Source: Candidatus Kaiserbacteria bacterium RIFCSPHIGHO2_02_FULL_54_11b (GTDB taxonomy: Bacteria > Patescibacteriota > Minisyncoccia > Phycocordibacterales > UBA2100). From it: 10,616 nucleotides of DNA. The stretch spans positions 3,369-13,984 of the forward strand of contig MFLH01000007.1 of the NCBI GenBank assembly GCA_001781275.1. The letters run 5' to 3'. The translations under genes and the position numbers were made by a program. The notes beneath the pieces are model-generated. The model saw only the letters and a list, made by a program, of their open reading frames with translations, was not told where the DNA came from and made no database searches. Shown one piece after another: positions 1 to 5,858 of the stretch (position 1 is the first letter of the stretch; every line of letters starts with the position of its first letter).

Positions 1-1
1 A

Positions 2-256
2 AATGCCACCTGCATGCAGGTGGCAGCCGGAGCTCTTGCGGGGACGATCTGGGCGCTTGAAAATCCGCAGCAGGGCGTCGTAGAACCGGAAGACCTTGAT
101 TTTCAGCGCATACTTCACATCGCCATGCCGTACCTTGGGACCGTACACGGGAAATACACGACGTGGACGCCGCTGCGTGATAGGAAGGCGCCGCTATTCC
201 CCCAGAATATCGCGGCGGATGATCCGTGGCAGTTCAAAAACTTTTTGGTGATATAG
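2..256 (+). CDS. hss: Homospermidine synthase, C-terminal fragment (5' end outside window)
   Basis: An open frame enters from the left edge and ends at TAG 254-256, giving 84 residues. Aligned by eye to the C-terminus of the complete synthase at 749-2179 it is about 54% identical (about 45 of 83 positions, one single-residue gap), sharing NAT, GVVE, PYLGT, WTPL and the terminal DPWQFKN block. That relationship is the whole basis for the call: only the C-terminal part is visible and the NAD-binding domain lies outside the window. The family makes homospermidine from putrescine using NAD+ as a hydride carrier. The ATG at 14 is internal to the frame and is not a start. The SET-domain gene follows after five bases on the same strand, so the two are probably co-transcribed. 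At about 54% identity the two synthases are old paralogues and may differ in substrate. Confidence 0.85.
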   Translation, partial: NATCMQVAAGALAGTIWALENPQQGVVEPEDLDFQRILHIAMPYLGTVHGKYTTWTPLRDRKAPLFPQNIAADDPWQFKNFLVI

Positions 257-261
257 CCCTG

Positions 262-771
262 ATGAAATCCTTCATTTCTCAAAAAATCAAAAAGAAGAGG
301 AGCCACGCCGGATTCGGTCTCTTTGCCATCACCGACATACAGAAAGGCGAACGTATCGTAGATTTTTCGACCGGAACGGGTTCATGGATCGATACAAAGC
401 AAGCGGACGCTCTGTATGACGCGGGAAATGACTACATCATTCAGACAGACGATAATTTATTTTTCGCGGCAGCGAATGATGCGGAACTTGAAGACGCGGA
501 TTTCATCAACCACTCATGCGACCCAAACTGCGGCATACGCGGATCTCTCGAGATCGTCGCCATGCGCGATATTGCCGCAGGTGAGGAGATTACCTTTGAT
601 TACGCGATGAGCGAGTCATCGGATCTTCACATGGAATGCTCATGTAGCTCTGCACACTGCCGGCGCGTCATTACGGGCGATGATTGGAAGATCCCCGCGC
701 TCCAAGAGAAGTATGCGCAGTATTTTTCCGACTATCTAAAACAGAAAATCAGGAGAAAAGAATATTCTTGA
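262..771 (+). CDS. SET-domain protein-lysine methyltransferase
   Basis: A 169-residue protein that is essentially a bare SET domain. Visible motifs in order: AGFGLFA (16-22, the N-terminal SET glycine loop), FINHSCDPNC (81-90, the NHS motif of the S-adenosylmethionine/pseudoknot region), GEEITFDY (107-114, with the catalytic-type tyrosine), and a post-SET cysteine cluster CSCSSAHCR (126-134) that with C90 could hold one zinc. The family transfers methyl groups from SAM to lysine side chains; the substrate here is unknown. ATG 262 was chosen because it lies just after the upstream synthase stop; the in-frame ATG at 226 would overlap that gene by 31 bases and adds residues unlike a SET domain. 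The 3' end overlaps the convergent synthase by 23 bases. Being sandwiched between two hss genes makes a polyamine-linked or ribosomal-protein substrate conceivable, but nothing in the sequence shows it. Confidence 0.9.
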   Translation: MKSFISQKIKKKRSHAGFGLFAITDIQKGERIVDFSTGTGSWIDTKQADALYDAGNDYIIQTDDNLFFAAANDAELEDADFINHSCDPNCGIRGSLEIVAMRDIAAGEEITFDYAMSESSDLHMECSCSSAHCRRVITGDDWKIPALQEKYAQYFSDYLKQKIRRKEYS

Positions 772-2179
772 ACTGCCACGGGTCAGATTTGTCGATATCT
801 TCGGGGAAAAGGGCTTCGCGGCCTTCGAGAGGGGTCCATTCGGTGTACGCACCTTTCATGGTGCCCAGATACGGCTCGATGACTTCCATGACACGCTCGT
901 GATCCATTTCATCGGCTTCGACGACACCTTCACGTGGATGCTCAATTGCCCACACCATGCCGCCCAAGACTCCCGCGGTCACCTGTAGACCGGTCGCATT
1001 TTGATATGGCGCAAGTTTGCGCGTCTGTCCTATCGTGAGCTGTGAGCCGTACCAGTAAGCACCTTTTTTATGACCCATGAGGAGGACCCCGAGCTCGTCC
1101 ATGCCTTTGGTAATGTCGTCCATAAGGATGTACTGCTCTTTCTGCAGCTCCGAATTCTTTCCGAAGCACTCTTCGATAGAAAGGATGGAAGCATCACACG
1201 AACGGTACGCATAATGCACGGTCGGGCGGAAGATTGTCTTGCGGCCTTTGCGGACAGTAAAGTAATCGGCGATGGAGACGGATTCGTTGTGCGTTACTGC
1301 CCGTCCGAGGAAATTTCCGTGTTCAGGGGTCCACGTGCGCACGAGGGTCCTCGCACCCGGCTGGTCGAGGTAAATGGCGGCGCCACAGCCCGACTTGTGC
1401 CGATGGCCATTTTTTGGGAAATGTTTTTCGTGCGTACCCCAGCCCATTTCGCACGGCTGGCAGATGCCTTCGGAGTGGAAACCGGAAACGGACCACGTGT
1501 TCTCGAAACGACCTATCTTTTTTGGCTTCTCGGAAACTTGAGAATCATATTCAGCGATATGAACAACCTTCACAGCGAGTTTCCGCATAAGGGCGCCCCA
1601 CTCTGCGCGGGCTTTCGGTTTCTTGGTCTTTAAGCCGGTATCGCGGGCGATGTTGAGAAGCGCGCGCTTGAGAAAATGGGAGACGATTCCGGGGTTGGCA
1701 CCGTGCGTAGAGACGGCCGTGGGACCTTTGCCGAAACTCTTTTTCGCTGCAAGCATCGTCTCGCGCAGCCCGTAGTTGGAACGTTCGGTGATAGAAAGAC
1801 TTGGGTCGGTGTATCCGCCGAGCCATGGCTCGACCACGGTATCGAGGTAGAGGATATCGCGCTCGCGACAGTATTCCATGAGCGCGATCGAAGAGACGTC
1901 GACAGAAAGGTTGAGGAGAAAATCTCCTTTTCCCAGATACTGGTCGAGAACCTCCTGGTAGTTGTCTTTTGTAAGGGGCTGAATCTTGAACGGGATGCCT
2001 TCTTTACGGGCGACGTCGCGGCCCAGATTATCGGCCGTGATGATGGATATCTTTTTCTTGTCCAACCCAATGTGGCGAAGTATGAGAGGCAGCACCCCTT
2101 GCCCGATGGAGCCGAACCCGACGATGAGTAACTTTCCCGGAAATTTCACGTACACCGGATATTTGATTTTTTTCTTCAT
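749..2179 (-). CDS. hss: Homospermidine synthase, complete
   Basis: A 476-residue protein, close to the length of characterised bacterial homospermidine synthases (about 477 in Blastochloris viridis, from memory). The N-terminus carries the Rossmann NAD-binding loop GFGSIGQG (21-28) after a hydrophobic strand. Further family-type features are the HGANPG motif (159-164) and the C-terminal DPWQFKN block. The enzyme uses NAD+ to condense putrescine units to homospermidine in the cytosol; related members can act on spermidine. The start is set at the ATG 2177-2179 (MKKKIKYPVY); a longer reading from 2227 adds 16 residues that run over the divergent ung start and promoter and do not look like the family N-terminus. 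A -10-like TAACAT ends seven bases before the chosen ATG and there is no Shine-Dalgarno sequence. It is a diverged paralogue of the gene cut at the left edge and converges with the SET gene. Confidence 0.9.
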   Translation of the reverse strand: MKKKIKYPVYVKFPGKLLIVGFGSIGQGVLPLILRHIGLDKKKISIITADNLGRDVARKEGIPFKIQPLTKDNYQEVLDQYLGKGDFLLNLSVDVSSIALMEYCRERDILYLDTVVEPWLGGYTDPSLSITERSNYGLRETMLAAKKSFGKGPTAVSTHGANPGIVSHFLKRALLNIARDTGLKTKKPKARAEWGALMRKLAVKVVHIAEYDSQVSEKPKKIGRFENTWSVSGFHSEGICQPCEMGWGTHEKHFPKNGHRHKSGCGAAIYLDQPGARTLVRTWTPEHGNFLGRAVTHNESVSIADYFTVRKGRKTIFRPTVHYAYRSCDASILSIEECFGKNSELQKEQYILMDDITKGMDELGVLLMGHKKGAYWYGSQLTIGQTRKLAPYQNATGLQVTAGVLGGMVWAIEHPREGVVEADEMDHERVMEVIEPYLGTMKGAYTEWTPLEGREALFPEDIDKSDPWQFKNILFS

Positions 2180-2186
2180 TCGCCCG

Positions 2187-2214
2187 ATGTTACCTCGATA
2201 TACAAAAAAGTCTA
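2187..2214 (-). promoter_or_regulatory. Candidate promoter of complete hss
   Basis: On the minus strand, TAGACT (2209-2214), a 16-base spacer and TAACAT (2187-2192). The -10 match is only 4 of 6 but keeps the key T1, A2, A5 and T6 positions. The ATG at 2179 comes after exactly seven bases, so transcription would begin at or next to the start codon. It shares bases with the divergent ung promoter. Confidence 0.4.
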
Positions 2215-2218
2215 TACT
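2190..2218 (+). promoter_or_regulatory. Candidate promoter of ung
   Basis: TATACT at 2213-2218 is a 5-of-6 match to the sigma70 -10 box. A weak -35 (TTACCT, 2190-2195) lies 17 bases upstream. The ung ATG at 2226 follows a seven-base gap with no Shine-Dalgarno sequence, which predicts a leaderless transcript. The -10 overlaps the -35 region of the divergent hss promoter. Confidence 0.55.
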
Positions 2219-2225
2219 ACTCGGC

Positions 2226-2918
2226 ATGGGGGAAAAGGCAGAAGTGGATGTGAAGATAGAAACCTCGTGGAAAGAGGCGTTGAAAGACGAATTCGGGCAG
2301 GATTATTTTAAGACCCTGCGGGAATTCGTGAAGGGGGAGTATCAGCACGCGATTATCTATCCCGCGCCGAAGAATATTTTCCGCGCGTTTGACCTGTGTC
2401 CATTCGACAAAGTCGAAGTAGTCATCCTCGGACAAGATCCGTACCATGGCCCGCGGCAGGCCAATGGGCTGTGCTTTGCGGTAAGCGAGGGAGTCTCGCT
2501 ACCGCCGTCGCTCCAGAACGTCTTTAAGGAACTTGCTGCAGATATGGGCGTGCCCTTCGAAGCCTTGGCGAAGAAGGGGGACTTGGAGCGCTGGGCCAAA
2601 CAAGGCGTACTTCTCTTGAATGCGACGCTCACCGTGCAAGCACACAAGGCCGGTTCGCATCAGGGGAAAGGATGGGAAGAGTTCACCGATGCCGTCATCC
2701 GGAAGCTTTCCGAGGAGCGCGAGAACCTAGTCTTCATCCTCTGGGGCAATTACGCCAAGGCGAAGGGCGCGCATATCGACCGCACCAAACACCTCGTCAT
2801 CGAATCCGCCCACCCCTCGCCATTTTCAGCCGCGGGCGGCTTCTTCGGCTCGAAACCTTTCTCTAAGGCCAACGCTTATCTCGCCGAGCATAACAAAAAA
2901 CGGATTGATTGGTTGTAG
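2226..2918 (+). CDS. ung: Uracil-DNA glycosylase, family 1
   Basis: A 230-residue protein, typical of family-1 UNG. It excises uracil from DNA as the first step of base-excision repair. Visible motifs: the catalytic water-activating loop GQDPYHG (69-75, with the key aspartate D71), PPSLQN (93-98), the LLLNATLTV strand (129-137, uracil-recognising asparagine), and HPSPFSAAGGFFG (196-208), which contains the catalytic histidine H196 and the DNA-intercalation loop. ATG 2226 gives a normal N-terminus; the open frame continues upstream to 1986, but that extension is antisense to hss and is discarded. Residues 110-118 (PFEALAKKG) sit where relatives have a short variable loop and are encoded by an imperfect palindrome. 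A REP-like hairpin 12 bases after the stop separates ung from the convergent transposase and may help end transcription. Confidence 0.97.
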   Translation: MGEKAEVDVKIETSWKEALKDEFGQDYFKTLREFVKGEYQHAIIYPAPKNIFRAFDLCPFDKVEVVILGQDPYHGPRQANGLCFAVSEGVSLPPSLQNVFKELAADMGVPFEALAKKGDLERWAKQGVLLLNATLTVQAHKAGSHQGKGWEEFTDAVIRKLSEERENLVFILWGNYAKAKGAHIDRTKHLVIESAHPSPFSAAGGFFGSKPFSKANAYLAEHNKKRIDWL

Positions 2919-2930
2919 GATGCTCTTCAC

Positions 2931-2954
2931 CCAGCAGGTTAAACCTACCGCTGG
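2931..2954 (-). repeat. REP-like hairpin, 3' side of the transposase gene
   Basis: CCAGC (2931-2935) and GCTGG (2950-2954) enclose the inner palindrome AGGTT-A-AACCT, leaving an asymmetric three-base bulge (ACC). Read on the minus strand it shares TATTCCAGCG and the AGGTT/AACCTG core with the units at 3649-3720, so it is the same family in inverted orientation. It fills the gap between ung and the transposase stop and has no T-tract. Confidence 0.75.
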
Positions 2955-2961
2955 AATACGC

Positions 2962-3639
2962 CTAATATTCAGGGGAATACTCCTTGTGATACTCGGTGGC
3001 GTCTTGTAGCATCTGCCTGAAAGTGGGTAGTTTGTCATAATAATCTCGAATTGCGGTCCCCGTGATTTTGGTCGCGACACTCTCCTCGTCCGCGAAGGAC
3101 GCCGCACTGGAAAACTGGTACTCGGAAAGTTGTTTTTTCGCGGCAACGAGATCTCGAACACCTTCTTTCCATTTTGGCTGAAAGAGTTCTATGGGGTTGA
3201 GCAGGACATATGGGACTACGCATTTAAGATACCTGTCGTCGTCGATATGTTTGGCTTTATAGGTACCGGCGAAAAGCGCTCCCGTACGGCCACTGCGCGA
3301 GTTGAAGTACATCGTGTATGCCGTGAATACTTTCTGCATGAACTTCGCTATCCCGCCGTCGACCAACTGCTTCAACACGAGGTGAATATGGTTTGGCATG
3401 AGGCAGTAGACCGCAATATCAACAAGTGCATTGCCGCGATTATCCTTTTCGGCCAAGATAAATCGTAGGTCGAGATTGAAGCGACTGGATATCGTGTCCG
3501 ATTTATTTCCGTTGCTCGTGTAGAGCAAAGCGAGAAAACGTTCGTAATCCCGTGTATGCCTGAAGACAATGCGCTTATCTACGCCCCTGTTGTAGCAGTG
3601 ATACCACTCGCCGGTTGTGCACGGTAGACGTGTCACCAT
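2962..3639 (-). CDS. REP-associated Y1 (HUH) transposase, RAYT type
   Basis: A protein of 225 residues from the preferred start, or 228 from the ATG at 3646-3648. It carries the HUH motif in MPNHIH (81-86; H84 and H86 bind the metal) and a downstream FTAYTMYFN (105-113) with the likely nucleophilic tyrosine Y108 (Y111 is the alternative), then a GRTGALFAGTYK stretch and VPYVLLNP, the usual order in RAYT/IS200-like proteins. Such enzymes nick and rejoin single-stranded DNA at REP hairpins and are usually single-copy domesticated relatives of IS200/IS605 transposases. REP-like hairpins flank the gene in inverted orientation. The second ATG (3637-3639) is preferred: the first ATG lies inside a perfect TATAAT box, which places transcript start at the second ATG. 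The frame is intact with all key residues, so it may be active. Confidence 0.92.
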   Translation of the reverse strand: MVTRLPCTTGEWYHCYNRGVDKRIVFRHTRDYERFLALLYTSNGNKSDTISSRFNLDLRFILAEKDNRGNALVDIAVYCLMPNHIHLVLKQLVDGGIAKFMQKVFTAYTMYFNSRSGRTGALFAGTYKAKHIDDDRYLKCVVPYVLLNPIELFQPKWKEGVRDLVAAKKQLSEYQFSSAASFADEESVATKITGTAIRDYYDKLPTFRQMLQDATEYHKEYSPEY

Positions 3640-3646
3640 GCCGCTC

Positions 3647-3675
3647 ATTATAACGCTATTCCAGCGACAGGTTAA
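3647..3675 (-). promoter_or_regulatory. Promoter of the transposase, built from the REP unit
   Basis: On the minus strand: TTAACC (3670-3675, 4 of 6 to the -35 consensus), a 17-base spacer, and a perfect TATAAT (3647-3652). The -35 box is the arm of the REP palindrome. The -10 straddles the junction of the REP unit with the coding region. A seven-base gap leads to the ATG at 3637-3639. Confidence 0.6.
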
Positions 3676-3684
3676 ACCTGTGGC
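3649..3684 (+). repeat. REP unit, gene-proximal copy
   Basis: First of two identical 36-bp units. Core hairpin ACAGG-TTAAA-CCTGT, extended by AGC/GCT below a G-G mismatch, and preceded by TATAACGCTATTCC. It abuts the first possible ATG of the transposase (3646-3648) with no gap and supplies most of its promoter. Confidence 0.85.
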
Positions 3685-3720
3685 TATAACGCTATTCCAG
3701 CGACAGGTTAAACCTGTGGC
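3685..3720 (+). repeat. REP unit, distal copy (perfect tandem duplicate)
   Basis: Identical in all 36 positions to 3649-3684 and directly adjoining it. Perfect identity implies a recent duplication or ongoing homogenisation. The 52 bases from here to the stop of the gene at 3773 hold no recognisable feature. Confidence 0.85.
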
Positions 3721-3772
3721 TAGGATTGAGGGCTTTAGACGTTATTGCAGTCTTTTGCTCTCCTAAGAACTT

Positions 3773-4435
3773 CTAAGCATTGAATGAGTTTTGTGAGTAT
3801 TCAATTTTTCCACTTCTCTTTAGTAGACGAACTTCACGAACCTTAAGATCCTCCCCTTCACGTTCGAATGGTTGTATATTCGCCGCCCAAGTTGAGCGAC
3901 AGAAAATATTGTTTTGATCATTGGTGTATGTTAGGTCAAGTCTTACGGGAATTTCTTTGTGCGCATTTAGGTAGAAATCCTCGTATTTACCACTGAGTGC
4001 TAAATAAATAGAAAAGGGACTGTCCTCATTAGTCTGATAAAGAGGAGTTCGACTAGTTCTGAAAGAAGAGATTGACATCCCCGATGCGGTCGGTTGAGAA
4101 ATATTAAAAGCGGCACCGCGTCCTGCATTTAAGCACTCGAATTCAATTTGGAAAATTATATCGGGATAGGGGTTCTTTTTAAGAATATGCCCAGGTTCGA
4201 TAATTCCATAGCCTATACCGCCGCTTAAGTCCTTTGCCCCTACCCAAATCTCCGAAGGTCTTATGATTATACTGGGCGATGTATTCATCGCAGAGTCGAA
4301 TTCCGATTTTTTTAATGCCTTTCGAGAAAACCAGAGGGATATGAGTGCTGCACACCCGAGTGCAAGATTGGTTATCAAACTAATCACGTCAAACATATCG
4401 TGACTTATCTGAACTTGGATAGGAGCCCAATGCAT
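3773..4435 (-). CDS. Unrecognised single-pass membrane protein, AT-rich
   Basis: A 220-residue protein of no family I recognise. Residues about 14-36 form one hydrophobic segment (VISLITNLALGCAALISLWFS) followed by RKALKK, consistent with a membrane anchor and a positive cytoplasmic flank. The rest reads as a soluble, strand-rich domain with a stretch similar in feel to FECLNAGRGAAFN, seen in small anchored proteins of unknown role. The start at 4435 is four bases after the stop of the M16 peptidase, suggesting co-transcription and coupled translation; an alternative start at 4396 (MFDVISL) would begin right at the membrane segment. Base composition stands out: three sampled 60-base stretches are 32-38% G+C, against about 65% in one sampled stretch of the peptidase gene. 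That, plus its place next to a transposase unit, suggests recent acquisition. Confidence 0.75.
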   Translation of the reverse strand: MHWAPIQVQISHDMFDVISLITNLALGCAALISLWFSRKALKKSEFDSAMNTSPSIIIRPSEIWVGAKDLSGGIGYGIIEPGHILKKNPYPDIIFQIEFECLNAGRGAAFNISQPTASGMSISSFRTSRTPLYQTNEDSPFSIYLALSGKYEDFYLNAHKEIPVRLDLTYTNDQNNIFCRSTWAANIQPFEREGEDLKVREVRLLKRSGKIEYSQNSFNA

Positions 4436-4439
4436 GAAT

Positions 4440-5711
4440 TTATATCTTTAAAAGACGGGAGAAACGATCTTTGTGCAAATGCGGGCCGATGATGGCGAGG
4501 TTGAGTTTGGAGGTTTGCAGGAGGTCGCGGGAGACGCGCTCCACGTCGGCAGCGGTGACGGTGTCGATGCCTTTGAGTATCTCTTCGAGCGGGCGGACGC
4601 GGCCGATGTTGAGCAGGCTCGAGGCCGCGTGGTTGGCGATCTCATCGCTTGTCTCGAGACCGAGGGTCATGGTGCCTTTGATGTAATTTTTTGCCTTCTC
4701 TAGCTCCGCCTTTGATACCTTCGTCTTTTTCATCTTTTTGAACTCCCCGAGAACCGTCTTCACCGTCTCCTCGAGTTTCCCATGCTCCACCCCCGCCTGC
4801 ACGGCGAGGTACGCGCAATCAGGATAACGATCCACCGATGCGTGGATGGAGTAGGCGAGGCCTCGCTTCTCGCGCACTTCGAGGAAGAGGCGGCTACTCA
4901 TCCCGCCGCCGAGAATCGTCGCGAGGACCGCAAGTGCGAATTCGTCTTTGTGGAGGTAGGGGTAGGCGGGGACACCGAGCATCAGGTTGGTCTGGTCGGT
5001 CTTCTTTTCTTTTATCGCCACACGCGGCGCGTTCTGTTCGCTCGCGAATGAAATGTAATCAGGCGGGTTGCCGTGCTTCAAGCCTCCGAACTCTTTTTTG
5101 ATCTTGGCCAGCACTTTTTTCTCATCGAAAGAGCCGGCGACACAGACGACGGTGTTGAGCGGTGTGTAATTGCGCTTCAGGTACGTTGCAAAATCCTTGC
5201 GCGTGAAGGCGCGGATGTTTTCCTTCGGCCCGAGAATCGTGCGGCCGAGCGGGTGCTCACGCCCAAAGATGAGCTCGTCAAAGACATTGTCGATCGTGCG
5301 CATCGGCATATCTTCGTACATGTCTATCTCTTGGATGATGGCACCCCGCTCTTTTGTTATCTCTTTCATCGGCAGCGTGGAGTTGAGAAAAATGTCGCTT
5401 ATCACATCGAGTGCTGTATCGAGGTAGCGGGCAGAGACTTTTGCGTAGTACGCGGTGCGCTCTTTGGCAGTGAAGGCATTATAGACGCTCCCGACGGCAT
5501 CGAGCTCCTCGCTTATCGCCTTGGCACTCGGCCGCTTTTTCGTGCCCTTGAAAAACATGTGCTCGAGAAAGTGTGCGAGCCCATTCTCGCGCCTGTCTTC
5601 ATACCGCGAGCCCGTGCCGCTCATCACGATGACGGTCGCCGTCTGCGTCGCCGGCACGGGGACGAGCACCGCCCGCAAGCCGTTCTTCAATGTGTGGATG
5701 TTGTATTTCAT
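4440..5711 (-). CDS. M16-family zinc metallopeptidase
   Basis: A 423-residue protein with the inverted zinc motif HFLEH (47-51; H47 and H51 as ligands, E50 as general base) and a third ligand glutamate expected near E128 (IIQEID, about 77 residues on, as in pitrilysin). The C-terminal half has the conserved GGGMSSRLFLEVREKRGLAYS region, whose Arg and Tyr line the active site in M16 enzymes. Length and layout match the single-chain, two-domain bacterial M16B peptidases related to the mitochondrial processing peptidase. These degrade short or unstructured peptides, probably in the cytoplasm here, as no signal peptide is visible. The ATG at 5709-5711 (MKYNIHTLKNGL) matches the family start; longer readings from 5723, 5741 or 5750 cross a TATACT promoter box. 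An AT-rich membrane protein gene follows after four bases. Confidence 0.93.
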   Translation of the reverse strand: MKYNIHTLKNGLRAVLVPVPATQTATVIVMSGTGSRYEDRRENGLAHFLEHMFFKGTKKRPSAKAISEELDAVGSVYNAFTAKERTAYYAKVSARYLDTALDVISDIFLNSTLPMKEITKERGAIIQEIDMYEDMPMRTIDNVFDELIFGREHPLGRTILGPKENIRAFTRKDFATYLKRNYTPLNTVVCVAGSFDEKKVLAKIKKEFGGLKHGNPPDYISFASEQNAPRVAIKEKKTDQTNLMLGVPAYPYLHKDEFALAVLATILGGGMSSRLFLEVREKRGLAYSIHASVDRYPDCAYLAVQAGVEHGKLEETVKTVLGEFKKMKKTKVSKAELEKAKNYIKGTMTLGLETSDEIANHAASSLLNIGRVRPLEEILKGIDTVTAADVERVSRDLLQTSKLNLAIIGPHLHKDRFSRLLKI

Positions 5712-5723
5712 AGTGATGCGCAT

Positions 5724-5750
5724 AGTATATCCCGTCGGCATTAGTAGCAA
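5724..5750 (-). promoter_or_regulatory. Candidate promoter of the M16 peptidase
   Basis: On the minus strand TATACT (5724-5729), with TTGCTA (5745-5750) 15 bases upstream as a weak -35. The predicted transcript start lies about six bases before the ATG at 5711, so the leader is very short and has no Shine-Dalgarno sequence. Confidence 0.45.
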
Positions 5751-5760
5751 TTACGCACTA

Positions 5761-5788
5761 TTGATATTTTCTAAAGACGTGCCATAAT
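5761..5788 (+). promoter_or_regulatory. Promoter of the 401-residue gene
   Basis: TTGATA (5761-5766) and CATAAT (5783-5788), each 5 of 6 to consensus, 16 bases apart. It is the best two-box promoter in the window. The expected start near 5795 gives a leader of roughly 36 bases before the main ATG, unlike the near-leaderless neighbours. Confidence 0.6.
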
Positions 5789-5813
5789 CAGCACAGGTAA
5801 GAGGGGTACATCC

Positions 5814-5858
5814 ATGATGGAGAAACGCAAATGCAGAACGTTGCATCTGAAAGGCTAA
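5814..5858 (+). CDS. Possible 14-codon upstream ORF overlapping the next gene's start
   Basis: ATG ATG at 5814-5819 opens a 14-residue frame (MMEKRKCRTLHLKG) ending with TAA 5856-5858. The purine run GAGGGG (5801-5806) sits seven bases before it, a better ribosome site than most genes here have. It overlaps the start of the main gene at 5831 in another frame, so ribosomes using it would compete with the main start. A leader peptide or attenuating ORF is possible; it may also be chance. Confidence 0.3.
   Translation: MMEKRKCRTLHLKG

Noticed and set aside
226..261. Longer start for the SET protein
   Set aside because: It overlaps the conserved end of the upstream synthase, and the added 12 residues are simply the other frame of that gene.
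1070..1633. Long open frame (187 codons) antisense to hss, with others at 1676-2131 and 1630-2070
   Set aside because: They are shadows of a GC-rich gene whose protein has clear family motifs; the shadows show no recognisable motif or ribosome site.
2931..2954. Intrinsic terminator between ung and the transposase
   Set aside because: The hairpin has a bulge and no T-tract on either side; it is better explained as a REP element, though it may slow polymerase.
3649..3720. CRISPR-like repeats
   Set aside because: The two 36-bp units adjoin directly with no spacers and contain a REP hairpin; there are no cas genes in the window.
5073..5744. 223-codon frame antisense to the M16 peptidase
   Set aside because: The M16 frame carries HFLEH and the GGGMSSRLF region; the antisense frame is composition-driven and lacks any family signal.
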